A program made the translations under genes and the position numbers. Below are positions 1-6,555 of a stretch of 14,843 nt of DNA, in pieces; position 1 is the first letter of the stretch, and each line of letters begins with the position of its first letter. Source of the DNA: an uncultured Collinsella sp. (GTDB lineage: Bacteria > Actinomycetota > Coriobacteriia > Coriobacteriales > Coriobacteriaceae); NCBI GenBank assembly GCA_900552705.1, contig USAX01000037.1, positions 1 through 14,843 on the forward strand, read 5' to 3'. The notes beneath the pieces are model-generated. The model saw nothing but the letters and a program-made list of their open reading frames with translations. It was not told the origin of the DNA and did no database searches.

Positions 1-539
1 GCCACGGCCTCGAGCGTCGCCACGATGCGATGTGGAGACTCGTAGAAGATGAGTGCGCCGGGCACCACGGCAAGGCGCTGCAAACGGCGCACACGGTCGC
101 CGTGCTTTCGGCCCAAAAAGCCCTCGAAGAAAAAATGCTCGCAGGGAATGCCGGACGAAACAAGCGCCGTGACGCAAGCAGAGGGCCCGGGAATAACTTC
201 GACGGGCACATCGGCCTCACGCGCCGCCTCGACCAGCGCCTGGCCGGGATCGGACACGCTCGGCATGCCGGCGTCCGAGGCAAAGGCGAGGGTCTCCCCC
301 GCCAGCAGACGGTCGACCAGGCCGGCGGCGCGGCTAGCGATCACATTCTCGTCGCAACGGACAAGCGGCTTGGAAATGCCCAGGTGCATCAGCAGCTTTG
401 ACGTCACACGCGTGTCTTCGCAGCAAATCGCATCGGCGGCGGCAAAAGCCTCGCCAACGCGCGGGGACAGGTCACCCAGGTTGCCGATGGGCGTGCCGAC
501 CACATAGAGTTTGCCCGTATGGGCGCTGTTTTGCGTCAT
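1..539 (-). CDS. rsmI: 16S rRNA (cytidine-1402-2'-O)-methyltransferase RsmI, partial (C-terminus outside window)
   Basis: RsmI is a tetrapyrrole-methylase-fold enzyme that uses SAM to 2'-O-methylate C1402 of 16S rRNA in the decoding centre. Reading the minus strand from the ATG at 539 gives MTQNSAHTGKLYVVGTPIGN followed by LGDLSPR. Further family hallmarks are CEDTRVTSKLL, the SDAGMPSVSDPG loop, VIPGPSA, and FFFEGFLGRK followed by FYESPHR. These are the canonical RsmI blocks in order, so the assignment is firm. About 179 codons are present of a family length near 280; the C-terminal part lies before position 1. The start lies 6 nt after the stop of the GH5-like gene, with a weak AGG a few bases upstream, so the two are probably cotranscribed. 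No functional link between them is apparent. Confidence 0.95.
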   Translation of the reverse strand, partial: MTQNSAHTGKLYVVGTPIGNLGDLSPRVGEAFAAADAICCEDTRVTSKLLMHLGISKPLVRCDENVIASRAAGLVDRLLAGETLAFASDAGMPSVSDPGQALVEAAREADVPVEVIPGPSACVTALVSSGIPCEHFFFEGFLGRKHGDRVRRLQRLAVVPGALIFYESPHRIVATLEAV

Positions 540-545
540 ATCAAC

Positions 546-1607
546 CTATTCAATCATGCCGCGCTCGAGCGTACCGAGCGCCGCGCGGGCGTCCCATGCT
601 GCAATGCGCTTCTCGGTCTTCCACGTTTGGAAGAACCAACCAGCAGCCGGCGCAAACGAAGCCAGCTGGTTGGCGATAAACACGCGCTCGTAGGCATTGC
701 GGCCCTCGGGCGTAACCGACGAGTTAGCAAAGATCGCCGCGCCCGACCATTCGCCCACCAGCACGGGGAACCCAGTCGAAATCGCCTCTTTAAGCTCGCG
801 CTTGTTACGCGAAATCGCCGTCGTCAGCCCGCGGGGGCTCGTGATGTCGAGCGCATACTCGTCGCGGTAATGGTACAGGTGAAGGTCCATGTAGACGTTC
901 TTGTACTTGGCGCCGCGCATAAAATGCTTCCACTCGCTGGGATGCCCCGACGACGAGAAGACGACGATCTTATCCTCGGGCATATACGAACGGACGAGCT
1001 CGTAGGCATCGCGATAGAAATTGCGCAGGTAGTGAGCGGGAATGCCATCCGTCATGGTGAAGAGGCTCTTGCGAACGCTCATCTGCGGCGTGTCCAGCAG
1101 CTCAATGCCCAGCAGGCTCTCGGCCTCGCCATAGCGATCGGCCAAGCGCTCGAGCACGTCGAGTGCGACATGACGGCCGTTGGTGGACGAATGCCACTCG
1201 GCAACAGCCTCCGGCGTGGTGGGCGAATCGTTGGAATCGCCCTGGCCACCGGGCACGGTTGCCAGATCGAGCAGCACGCGGATGTCGTACTTGGCAGCCC
1301 ACTCAATTGCGCGGTCGATGTAATCGACAACCGATATGTAGGAGGCATCGGACTCCTGTGAGCCAAAGGCATACCAGGGCACCGGCAGACGCACGGCATT
1401 GAGACCGATCTGCGCCATGCGACGAAAATCGTCCTCGCTCACAAACGTCTCGTAATGGCGGCGCATGCGCTCGTTATAGGCGGCGGTACCCATGGCCTCC
1501 TGTAGCTCGGCCGCGTTGGATGCACCGGTCGCCGCGTACAGCGACGGGGTCACCCAAGGCTCGGGAATAAACCAGCCAGAGAGATTAACGCCGAGTATCC
1601 TCTCCAT
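546..1607 (-). CDS. GH5_9-like (exo-1,3-beta-glucanase-like) protein, probable pseudoenzyme
   Basis: The 353-aa protein matches the layout of family GH5 subfamily 9 exo-beta-1,3-glucanases: GVNLSGWFIPEPWVTPSL at residues 6-23, EDDFRRM near 58-64, NAVRLP with R73, LLDLATVPGGQ at 112-122, IELLDTPQ at 168-175, DLHLYHY near 241-247, VLVGEWSG with E286, and the WKTE block near the C-terminus. The nucleophile Glu (E286), R73, H243 and Y245 are kept. The acid/base motif NEP is DTP here (T173 replaces Glu), and the His of the family's DLHGAPG block is Ala116. The protein is therefore likely inactive or changed in activity. No signal peptide is visible, so it is probably cytoplasmic. The ATG at 1607 is preceded by AAGGGGG; a longer reading upstream runs into non-coding sequence. 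The gene abuts rsmI. Confidence 0.85.
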   Translation of the reverse strand: MERILGVNLSGWFIPEPWVTPSLYAATGASNAAELQEAMGTAAYNERMRRHYETFVSEDDFRRMAQIGLNAVRLPVPWYAFGSQESDASYISVVDYIDRAIEWAAKYDIRVLLDLATVPGGQGDSNDSPTTPEAVAEWHSSTNGRHVALDVLERLADRYGEAESLLGIELLDTPQMSVRKSLFTMTDGIPAHYLRNFYRDAYELVRSYMPEDKIVVFSSSGHPSEWKHFMRGAKYKNVYMDLHLYHYRDEYALDITSPRGLTTAISRNKRELKEAISTGFPVLVGEWSGAAIFANSSVTPEGRNAYERVFIANQLASFAPAAGWFFQTWKTEKRIAAWDARAALGTLERGMIE

Positions 1608-1672
1608 CACTGCCCCCTTCGGATCATGCAGGTCGAACCCGCATCGTATTGCATAGGATAAGTATCGTTTTG

Positions 1673-1678
1673 AGTATA
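1673..1678 (-). promoter_or_regulatory. possible -10 box (TATACT) for the GH5-like gene
   Basis: TATACT on the minus strand lies about 65 bp upstream of the ATG at 1607. It is a good -10 match, but no convincing -35 is seen 16-18 bp further upstream. The region between it and the start codon holds no other feature. Confidence 0.3.
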
Positions 1679-1857
1679 CCCGCGTGTGCGGACAGGCGAC
1701 CGAACGGTCTGTAAAGTGACGCGAAAGTGGGAGGAATGTCTGGGGCGGGCGGGCTCGGAATGGTGCGACGAGGTGTGTACGCGCGCCGGAGGCAGGCACC
1801 GGAAAGTGTGTCCCGTTCTGAGCCCTTATTCTGGGACGCAGTTTCCGCAGAACCCTA

Positions 1858-1921
1858 CATAAAAGAAAAGGACCCCTTTGCAGAGGTCCTAGTCAATTCA
1901 AGGTGGCGGGGAAGGGAATCG
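1858..1921 (-). repeat. truncated copy of the tRNA-Phe 3' end plus terminator (64-bp direct repeat, copy 1)
   Basis: These 64 bp are identical to 2044-2107. They contain the tRNA from the T-loop to its 3' end, the spacer, and the terminator hairpin. The identity stops abruptly inside the T-loop, and no 5' tRNA half precedes it, so it cannot make a tRNA. Such a partial tRNA copy is what integration into a tRNA 3' end (an att duplication) or a short tandem duplication leaves. Confidence 0.9.
1860..1890 (-). terminator. second copy of the tRNA rho-independent terminator
   Basis: On the minus strand the AGGACC/GGTCCT stem is followed by TTTTCTTTTATG. It is identical to the terminator directly after tRNA-Phe, 186 bp away, and would act as a backup terminator upstream of the GH5-like gene. 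Confidence 0.75.
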
Positions 1922-2043
1922 CGTCCGCGCGCTGCGCGGACGGACCGCTGCGGCGCTTACGCGCCTTGCGAGCTGCGCTGGCAAACGCTTACGCGTTTAC
2001 TCAGCTCCGCGCCCTCACGGGGTTCGATTCCATGTGGGGGCTG
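1922..2043. repeat. 122-bp palindrome-rich insert between the two tRNA-end repeats
   Basis: This segment separates the two 64-bp repeats and is packed with inverted repeats. A perfect 9-bp-arm hairpin lies at 1922-1942 (CGTCCGCGC, loop GCT, GCGCGGACG). GGCGC-TTAC-GCGCC lies at 1952-1965 and AAACGC-TTAC-GCGTTT at 1983-1998. The last is enclosed by GAGCT (1970-1974) and AGCTC (2003-2007). The 10-mer CGCTTACGCG occurs twice (1954-1963 and 1986-1995). GGGGTTCGATTCC at 2019-2031 is an inverted copy of the T-arm of the neighbouring tRNA (2101-2113). No coding capacity is evident. It may be a remnant or miniature form of a mobile or REP-like element. Confidence 0.75.
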
Positions 2044-2089
2044 CATAAAAGAAAAGGACCCCTTTGCAGAGGTCCTAGTCAATTCAAGG

Positions 2090-2107
<18 letters not shown>
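2044..2107 (-). repeat. 64-bp direct repeat, copy 2 (overlaps the 3' end of tRNA-Phe)
   Basis: This is the copy attached to the intact tRNA. It runs from the T-loop through the acceptor end to beyond the terminator, and every base matches 1858-1921. It is a candidate attachment-site core. Confidence 0.9.
2046..2076 (-). terminator. rho-independent terminator of tRNA-Phe
   Basis: On the minus strand the AGGACC/GGTCCT stem has an inner C-G/T-A extension and is followed by TTTTCTTTTAT. It begins about 14 bp after the tRNA 3' end, as expected for a single-gene tRNA transcript. Confidence 0.85.
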
Positions 2108-2162
<55 letters not shown>

Positions 2163-2194
2163 ATTTGAGGTGTGCCTTGTTTCAAGGCTTGATT

Positions 2195-2222
2195 AGTATA
2201 ACCAAGGACGCGTTCCGGTCAA
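2195..2222 (-). promoter_or_regulatory. sigma70-type promoter of tRNA-Phe
   Basis: On the minus strand TTGACC (2222-2217), a 16-bp spacer and TATACT (2200-2195) form a strong housekeeping promoter. Just upstream (about 2225-2250) is an A/T-rich stretch that could serve as an UP element. Transcription would start near 2188, leaving a leader of about 25 nt that contains a small CCTTG/CAAGG hairpin (2175-2187). Confidence 0.85.
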
Positions 2223-2285
2223 CCGAGAATTTTAAAAAAGTTTTTGAGCACAGCCTCGGTTCTTTAAATCGGCACGTCAGAGGCA

Positions 2286-2573
2286 TCAGCCGGCAGCAAG
2301 AAGTTTTTCGCTCAGAGCCGCACGGGCAAACTCACTTGGCGTCATCCCCTCGGCAGCCGCCCGTCGACGAATGGCCTCCTTCATTCCCAGAGGAATCTTG
2401 ACCGACAGCGTTGCCGTCCCCTCACCTGAGAGTGGGGGCCGTCCATGCACGATCCCACCAACGGTGTGTTCGCCATCCGGAAACTCTCCGCGCTCGTACG
2501 ACTCGCACCACGCGTCAATCATTTCATCCGTTACAACCTGACCATTAGCGGCCGTATACGTCTTGCCCATCAT
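2286..2573 (-). CDS. ribbon-helix-helix antitoxin-like protein
   Basis: This 95-aa protein has a C-terminal ribbon-helix-helix pattern. A beta strand (TATLSVKIPLGM) is followed by the helix EAIRRRAAAEG, the turn MTPS and a second helix EFARAALSEKLL. RHH proteins of this size usually bind operator DNA as dimers and neutralise a cognate toxin through a partner-binding arm, here the acidic N-terminal part. It starts inside the stop of the preceding gene (ATGATG overlapping TGA) with AAAGGGG upstream. The second ATG at 2570 has slightly better spacing. Order (putative toxin first) and coupling fit a type II module that represses its own promoter. The family beyond RHH is not certain. Confidence 0.75.
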   Translation of the reverse strand: MMGKTYTAANGQVVTDEMIDAWCESYERGEFPDGEHTVGGIVHGRPPLSGEGTATLSVKIPLGMKEAIRRRAAAEGMTPSEFARAALSEKLLAAG

Positions 2574-2836
2574 CGACCCCTTTGCCGAGCCTGTTCAATC
2601 TCCTGCCAAAATTTCTTCTGGACTGGAGACAAGGCATGAATGATAAGCCACCCACGGAGAAGCTCGACCGCGACAAGCTCCACGCTTCGTCCGTCTGGGA
2701 GCCATCCAATCGCAAGCCATCTCGGCGGCTCGTCCTTCGACTCGCGACGAATGCACTCAGTAACCGCAAGCCAAGCGCTAAGCACCTGCTGTTCTGTCAG
2801 GTGCTTTTTAGCGTTGGGATGGATCTCAACATCCAT
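2570..2836 (-). CDS. putative type II toxin, BrnT-like
   Basis: This 88-aa protein is coupled to the RHH gene. Its core (PPRWLAIGWLPDGRSVELVAVELLRGWLIIHALSPVQKKF) resembles the strand pattern of BrnT/RelE-fold ribonucleases, with a conserved RW-IG-DGR-type hairpin and a basic C-terminal tail. The N-terminal segment HPNAKKHLTEQQVLSAWLAV forms the expected leading helix. BrnT is usually the first gene of brnTA with an RHH antitoxin second, which is the order seen here. The ATG at 2836 is chosen because GGAGGAG lies 7 nt upstream; a longer reading to 2932 would run back through the promoter and operator. Toxicity is inferred from context and weak motif similarity only. Confidence 0.6.
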   Translation of the reverse strand: MDVEIHPNAKKHLTEQQVLSAWLAVTECIRRESKDEPPRWLAIGWLPDGRSVELVAVELLRGWLIIHALSPVQKKFWQEIEQARQRGR

Positions 2837-2861
2837 GCATCTTCTCCTCCATCTTACCCAA

Positions 2862-2876
2862 TTTCGTATGACGAAA
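2862..2876. promoter_or_regulatory. palindromic operator candidate for the toxin-antitoxin-like pair
   Basis: TTTCGT-ATG-ACGAAA is a perfect 6-bp inverted repeat with a 3-bp centre, 26 bp upstream of the toxin start. RHH antitoxins typically bind such short palindromes in their own promoter. A weak promoter (TTGGCG, 17 bp, TACGAA on the minus strand) overlaps it. Confidence 0.55.
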
Positions 2877-2894
2877 GTCCGCTGTCGCCAATTC

Positions 2895-3254
2895 TTAAGC
2901 CGGCACGCGTTGGAGAGCAGGGGTCGAAACAATGATTGAAGGACGCTCTAGTACGGCCCAGGCGCCGGGGCAGGAGCACATACGCCAGGGACGTACGTTT
3001 TCGTAGCATACGAGGACATAGCCACGTGCATCGATAAAGGCGATGTCGATGGGATAGGCCATAAAACACGTGTGGACCGAAGAGCAGCGTGGAAACGCCA
3101 TGACGAGCGGCAGGCCGTTGGCGGCAACCGGACGCCGTCCCAGCATGCCGCGCAGGCGCACGACAAACGACTCCGCCACCGCAAACTCGGCCGGCGTCCA
3201 ACCCAGCCTATTGAGTGCCCGCGCGTAGGCGATGTAGGACGAGACCGCGGTCAC
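2895..3254 (-). CDS. DUF192 (COG1430) protein, last gene of the pilus operon
   Basis: This protein of about 119 aa carries the DUF192 signature: FVVRLRGMLGRRP near the N-terminus, the SVHTCFMAYPIDIAFID block, then VLVCYENVRPWR and a small beta-rich end. DUF192 proteins are small beta folds, often exported; their biochemical role is not established. The GTG start at 3254 overlaps the TadE-like stop as GTGA and has GGGGGTGG just upstream, so translation is coupled. An ATG at 3275 (7 residues longer) is the alternative. No signal peptide is visible, so it is probably cytoplasmic in this form. Its fixed place at the end of a Tad operon suggests a pilus-related job, but that is an inference. Confidence 0.8.
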   Translation of the reverse strand: MTAVSSYIAYARALNRLGWTPAEFAVAESFVVRLRGMLGRRPVAANGLPLVMAFPRCSSVHTCFMAYPIDIAFIDARGYVLVCYENVRPWRMCSCPGAWAVLERPSIIVSTPALQRVPA

Positions 3255-3727
3255 ATGACCACCCCCGGGCGCCATGGATCGACCGTCACCGCGCGCTCGT
3301 GCGACAACGTTGTCGGCGCCCCCAGCGGAACGCCAGCGATGCTGAGAGAAGTCGGCCACGGCTCATAGTGCATGGTGCAGGTGTAGGTCCTAAACGTACC
3401 GGATAGGGAGAGCAGGCCACCATCCGATGCCTCCGCGCCTTGCTCGCTCGACACTTCGATCTGCAAGTCATAGCCTTCCATGGCATTCAGAATTTGAGTC
3501 TGGACCGTCGCCGAGGCATCGACAGAGCTTTCGTCGCCCTCCCCCTCCGACGCCACGGCGTGCGCCAACACGATGTCGGGCACCACGCGGTCGAAGCGCG
3601 CGACAGCGCTGGCATAGATCATGACGTTGTACACGATGAGTGCCAGCACCAGCAAAACGGGCGTAACCACTGCCATCTCCACCGTCGCTTGGGCGCGCTC
3701 CTCGCGCAGACGCATGCGGATACTCAT
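3251..3727 (-). CDS. TadE-like minor pilin (third of the operon)
   Basis: A 158-aa protein with a short basic leader (MSIRMRLREERA) and then QATVEMAVVTPVLLVLALIV, a type IVb pilin-like segment: Glu at +5 (E17) after a predicted cut behind Ala12, then one hydrophobic helix. The rest (about residues 40-158) is a soluble domain expected outside the membrane, with a Ser/Glu-rich stretch and few cysteines. TadE-family pseudopilins are processed by the prepilin peptidase and help build Flp pili. The ATG at 3727 shares its A with the TAA of the TadG-like gene (TAATG), and GGTGGG lies upstream. A longer in-frame reading up to 3871 overlaps the TadG-like gene and is rejected. Confidence 0.85.
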   Translation of the reverse strand: MSIRMRLREERAQATVEMAVVTPVLLVLALIVYNVMIYASAVARFDRVVPDIVLAHAVASEGEGDESSVDASATVQTQILNAMEGYDLQIEVSSEQGAEASDGGLLSLSGTFRTYTCTMHYEPWPTSLSIAGVPLGAPTTLSHERAVTVDPWRPGVVM

Positions 3728-5892
3728 TACGACCCACCGCCCAGAGCGCCAACCAGCGTGGCGACATCGACGGTGAGCGGGATGGAGCCGCCGCCGGGCA
3801 GAGGAATCTCCGCAAGCGTGAACGTCGTGCCGCTGATGGTGCGTTCGACTTGATATTCCAACGCCTCGCAAAGCGCCTTGGGATCGGTCACGCCCAACGG
3901 AATACTTCGCAGCTTGTCTTGCGCTTGAAAGAAACCAGCAATGTCAGACCCCGGGCTCTTAATGACGTTGGCGGAATCGGTCAGCACCGGCTTTCGCAGG
4001 CGCAAGTCGCACGGTTCCAGACCCAGCGCCGCCACGGACGCCGAAACGGTATCGCCGAGCCACGATGCGATGGAGCCCAACGCGCCGCTGCCCCCTCCTA
4101 GGCCTTTAATCATCTCGCCCATAAGTTCGTCGGCCGAACCTTGGATGTCTCCGTATCCCACAAGCAGCCGCCCCCAAACATCCATGACGCCATCGAGTAC
4201 GCCGGCAACGCCACCCGAGCGTTCCTTCAATGTCGAGAAAAATCGCGAAAGCACGTTGTTTTGCGCCGTCGCCTCATCGGGCGCCAGCACCGCGGCAGAG
4301 ATGGCACCGCGATCGCCAAGCCTGACTGCCGTGTTAAACGAAGAGTTGAGCTCATCGGGGCTCGAGATGGCACCCGAAACCGCAAAGGCAACCACGCCGT
4401 TGCGACCGGGCGGAGCGATACGCGGACGCTCGCCCGAAAGCGCTTTAATGGCCTGGTCAAACGCATTGCTCGCACGGTCGGCCTCATCCTCGGTCTGACG
4501 CATGAGCTCAAGCTCTTTGTTCCGACATTTGACGTATTCCTCCAAGGCCTTTTTGAACTCGTCGAAGTGATATTCGAAGCCGTTTTCGATAGAGGTTGAA
4601 GGCGCCGCAACAGCACCAAGCGACAAAACGCCAAAATGGCATTTGCTGCATTTATCCTGTCCATCGTAATCGGCAACCGAAGCAAATCCGCTCGGCGTCC
4701 CTTTCTTATAGTTAGGGCAGGTCGTCCCGTAATGCAGATACGCCTTGTCATCGTTCACGCTAGTCGGCCACACCGCATCGGTATAGAGTTCCGTCGCCCG
4801 AACCTCATCAGAGTTGCGCGGCAGCAGCGGAATATAGGAGGAAACCCTGTCTCCGTTCTCGGTTATATGTGCCCGATCGACCTCCGCGCTCGCATAGGTA
4901 TAAAACGCCTTACGCGCCGCAGACTCTGCCTTCATCTCGACACTCGAGCCGTGGGGCTTCTCATTTGTCAGACGCCAATGGTAGTAGTCCTTCGCGCGAT
5001 CAAGGGCAACTTGGGGCTCCCACGTAACGCTCGATGAGTAATGCGGATTTTGAACACCGGAGAGATCCGTTAGGCTTTTCGCACGCTCCCACATGCAAGA
5101 ACAGCTGCCGACCGAGCCCTTGTCAGACCCACCACAATCCGCCAGCCAAGCACGCTCTTTAGCCTTCGCCGTGTCCTCAGAAGCCTTCCGCAGCTCCTCG
5201 GCCGCACACTCTAAATCATCTGATGTGTCTTTAATGGCATCGGTCGAGATCTCGGACCCCTCGAGCGCAGCGAAGTCAGACTCGGATGTCCTGGGCACGG
5301 CAAGCGCCGTACCGGTATAGGTCACACTATCGGTATCCTGCGCCGACACCGCCTGCGTGGCACGCGCGGCGATCAGATACGGCAGGGCCGTCTCGATTTT
5401 CTGTAAGCCTTCCGATGCGCTTTTGGCAAACTTGTTGCGCGTTTTAATGATCTCAATCCCGGTGTCGACCATATTGCCGGCAACCGGCTCGGCACCCGGG
5501 ATGAGGATGGCGACCAGGCCCGTCCCGATCGTGGCAAACCCCGCCAGCCCCAGACTCAAGATGCTCGCATCAACCACCGTGGCAGCCGTGTGATAGGACG
5601 ACACTACGTTGGCACCCGCCAGCGCGCCGCTATCAGCCGCCACCTGGGTATCCCCGGCACGCGACATGCTCCATATCGCCGCGGTCGACGAAAACAGCAG
5701 CGTGAGCACCACCAAGATGACCACCGCAGAGGAGAGCGTGGTGTAGGCACCGTCTTCGATAAACAGGTCGATACCGGCTCGACCCATAAAGCCGCCTCGT
5801 TTGCGGAGAGCGCCTGGTCGACGGCGGGCCGCAAACCCTTGCGTCACCCGCAACAGGCAGCGCCTAATCCCATGCAGCAATCCACGAATCAT
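3727..5892 (-). CDS. large TadG-like pilus protein with Cys-containing ectodomain
   Basis: A 721-aa protein with a basic N-terminus, one membrane segment (about residues 53-74, LSSAVVILVVLTLLFSSTAAIW) and then AGDTQVAADSGALAGANVV, the segment that follows the helix in TadE/TadG-like proteins. The remainder is extracellular in that topology: a second hydrophobic stretch near SILSLGLAGFATIGTGLVAILIPGA, an acidic helical part (ECAAEELRKASEDTAKAKERAW), cysteines C253, C264, C266, C392, C415, C418 and C456, a coiled-coil-like run near 440-485 and a Gly-rich C-terminal region. No VWA domain is recognised. The ATG at 5892 has GGAGGG 5 nt upstream and overlaps the previous gene by 29 nt. A later ATG (M36) is possible. 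TadG proteins are thought to aid pilus assembly or anchoring; the middle of this one matches no family I know. Confidence 0.75.
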   Translation of the reverse strand: MIRGLLHGIRRCLLRVTQGFAARRRPGALRKRGGFMGRAGIDLFIEDGAYTTLSSAVVILVVLTLLFSSTAAIWSMSRAGDTQVAADSGALAGANVVSSYHTAATVVDASILSLGLAGFATIGTGLVAILIPGAEPVAGNMVDTGIEIIKTRNKFAKSASEGLQKIETALPYLIAARATQAVSAQDTDSVTYTGTALAVPRTSESDFAALEGSEISTDAIKDTSDDLECAAEELRKASEDTAKAKERAWLADCGGSDKGSVGSCSCMWERAKSLTDLSGVQNPHYSSSVTWEPQVALDRAKDYYHWRLTNEKPHGSSVEMKAESAARKAFYTYASAEVDRAHITENGDRVSSYIPLLPRNSDEVRATELYTDAVWPTSVNDDKAYLHYGTTCPNYKKGTPSGFASVADYDGQDKCSKCHFGVLSLGAVAAPSTSIENGFEYHFDEFKKALEEYVKCRNKELELMRQTEDEADRASNAFDQAIKALSGERPRIAPPGRNGVVAFAVSGAISSPDELNSSFNTAVRLGDRGAISAAVLAPDEATAQNNVLSRFFSTLKERSGGVAGVLDGVMDVWGRLLVGYGDIQGSADELMGEMIKGLGGGSGALGSIASWLGDTVSASVAALGLEPCDLRLRKPVLTDSANVIKSPGSDIAGFFQAQDKLRSIPLGVTDPKALCEALEYQVERTISGTTFTLAEIPLPGGGSIPLTVDVATLVGALGGGS

Positions 5893-6400
5893 AATCTCCC
5901 TCCAGCCATTCGGGACGCGATTGATACGAGACATCGACTTTGAGCTCAACGTAGCCGCCCTCGGCGGTACCACCCATAGCCTGCGCAAACGCACCGATCA
6001 CAGGCAACGGCTTGACCTCGCCGGAAACGGACACGGACGAGACGCCACCCGCACCGGCCCGGCCAAGCTCGATATCCCACGACAACGGCCCGCCGGCATG
6101 AAAGATCGAAACGTTGGGCACTGCGGCAAGTCGGCGGCGGGTGAACTCCTTAAGATCGTCGTCCTCCGCCGTCGTCGTGGTCATGAGCCGCGCGGTCTCG
6201 GCGGCGGCAGACTCCATGACCGCGCGCGTATAGAGCAGGCACACCGGTTGCAGCGCGAGAAGGATGAGTGCCAGAAACGTCGGCAGCAAAAAAGCGGCCT
6301 CGACCGTAGACTGCGCCCGGTCCTCGCGCGCGGCATCAATACAACGCGATGTCCTTAGCGGCCGCAGCGGCGTCGATAACCGACGTCGAGGCAACGCCAT
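5864..6400 (-). CDS. TadE-like minor pilin (second of the operon)
   Basis: The protein has a long basic leader, then AREDRAQSTVEAAFLLPTFL and a hydrophobic helix ending near LLYTRAV, followed by a soluble domain of about 120 residues with two Gly/Ser-rich strands. E34 is the +5 Glu and Ala29 the predicted -1 residue, matching the AQxTxE pattern of its neighbours. It ends YDSWIAAWD, 29 nt inside the TadG-like gene. The start is unclear: the ATG at 6400 lies inside the preceding pilin gene with only a weak GGGCGG upstream, and no ATG, GTG or TTG lies in frame close to the preceding stop. Re-initiation at an ATT next to that stop is conceivable. The family call is solid; the start is not. Confidence 0.8.
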   Translation of the reverse strand: MALPRRRLSTPLRPLRTSRCIDAAREDRAQSTVEAAFLLPTFLALILLALQPVCLLYTRAVMESAAAETARLMTTTTAEDDDLKEFTRRRLAAVPNVSIFHAGGPLSWDIELGRAGAGGVSSVSVSGEVKPLPVIGAFAQAMGGTAEGGYVELKVDVSYQSRPEWLEGDYDSWIAAWD

Positions 6401-6554
6401 GGGATGCCGCCCGCTCAACCAGCGCCTCCAAGCGCCCATCGGTGCCGGCACGCCAAAGTCCCGCGATCGCCAGCACGATCGATAACAGCGCCACCGTGAC
6501 GATGGCGTATTCGACCGTCGCCTGGGCAGATTCCTCACACAGGACATCATGCAT
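6336..6554 (-). CDS. small TadE/Flp-like pilin (first TadE-like gene)
   Basis: A 72-aa protein: short acidic leader MHDVLCEESA, then QATVEYAIVTVALLSIVLAI, the pilin signature with E15 at +5 and Y16 at +6 (the Glu-Tyr pair typical of Flp pilins), and a tail of about 40 residues rich in Ala. The size fits either a second Flp-type subunit or a truncated TadE. GGAGGG lies 8 nt before the ATG at 6554, and only 1 nt separates it from the stop of the preceding gene. It ends at TGA within TATTGATG, where the next gene's reading frame runs through. Confidence 0.85.
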   Translation of the reverse strand: MHDVLCEESAQATVEYAIVTVALLSIVLAIAGLWRAGTDGRLEALVERAASHGVASTSVIDAAAAAKDIALY

Positions 6555-6555
6555 T

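Noticed and set aside
519..1361. Plus-strand reading frame of 280 codons
   Set aside because: Antisense to the GH5-like gene, whose family blocks are unmistakable.
1608..1799. 64-residue N-terminal extension of the GH5-like protein
   Set aside because: The ATG at 1607 has AAGGGGG upstream and begins exactly at the family's conserved first block.
1922..2007. CRISPR array
   Set aside because: The repeats are short palindromes of different sequence without regular spacers, and no cas genes are near.
2017..2040. A second tRNA gene on the plus strand
   Set aside because: Only the T-arm-like 13-mer is present; no D-arm, anticodon arm or acceptor stem can be folded around it.
2220..2285. Terminator after the antitoxin-like gene
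   Set aside because: Only a 5-bp GCCTC/GAGGC pairing with a long loop is seen, and the T-run is displaced and better explained as the A/T-rich element of the tRNA promoter.
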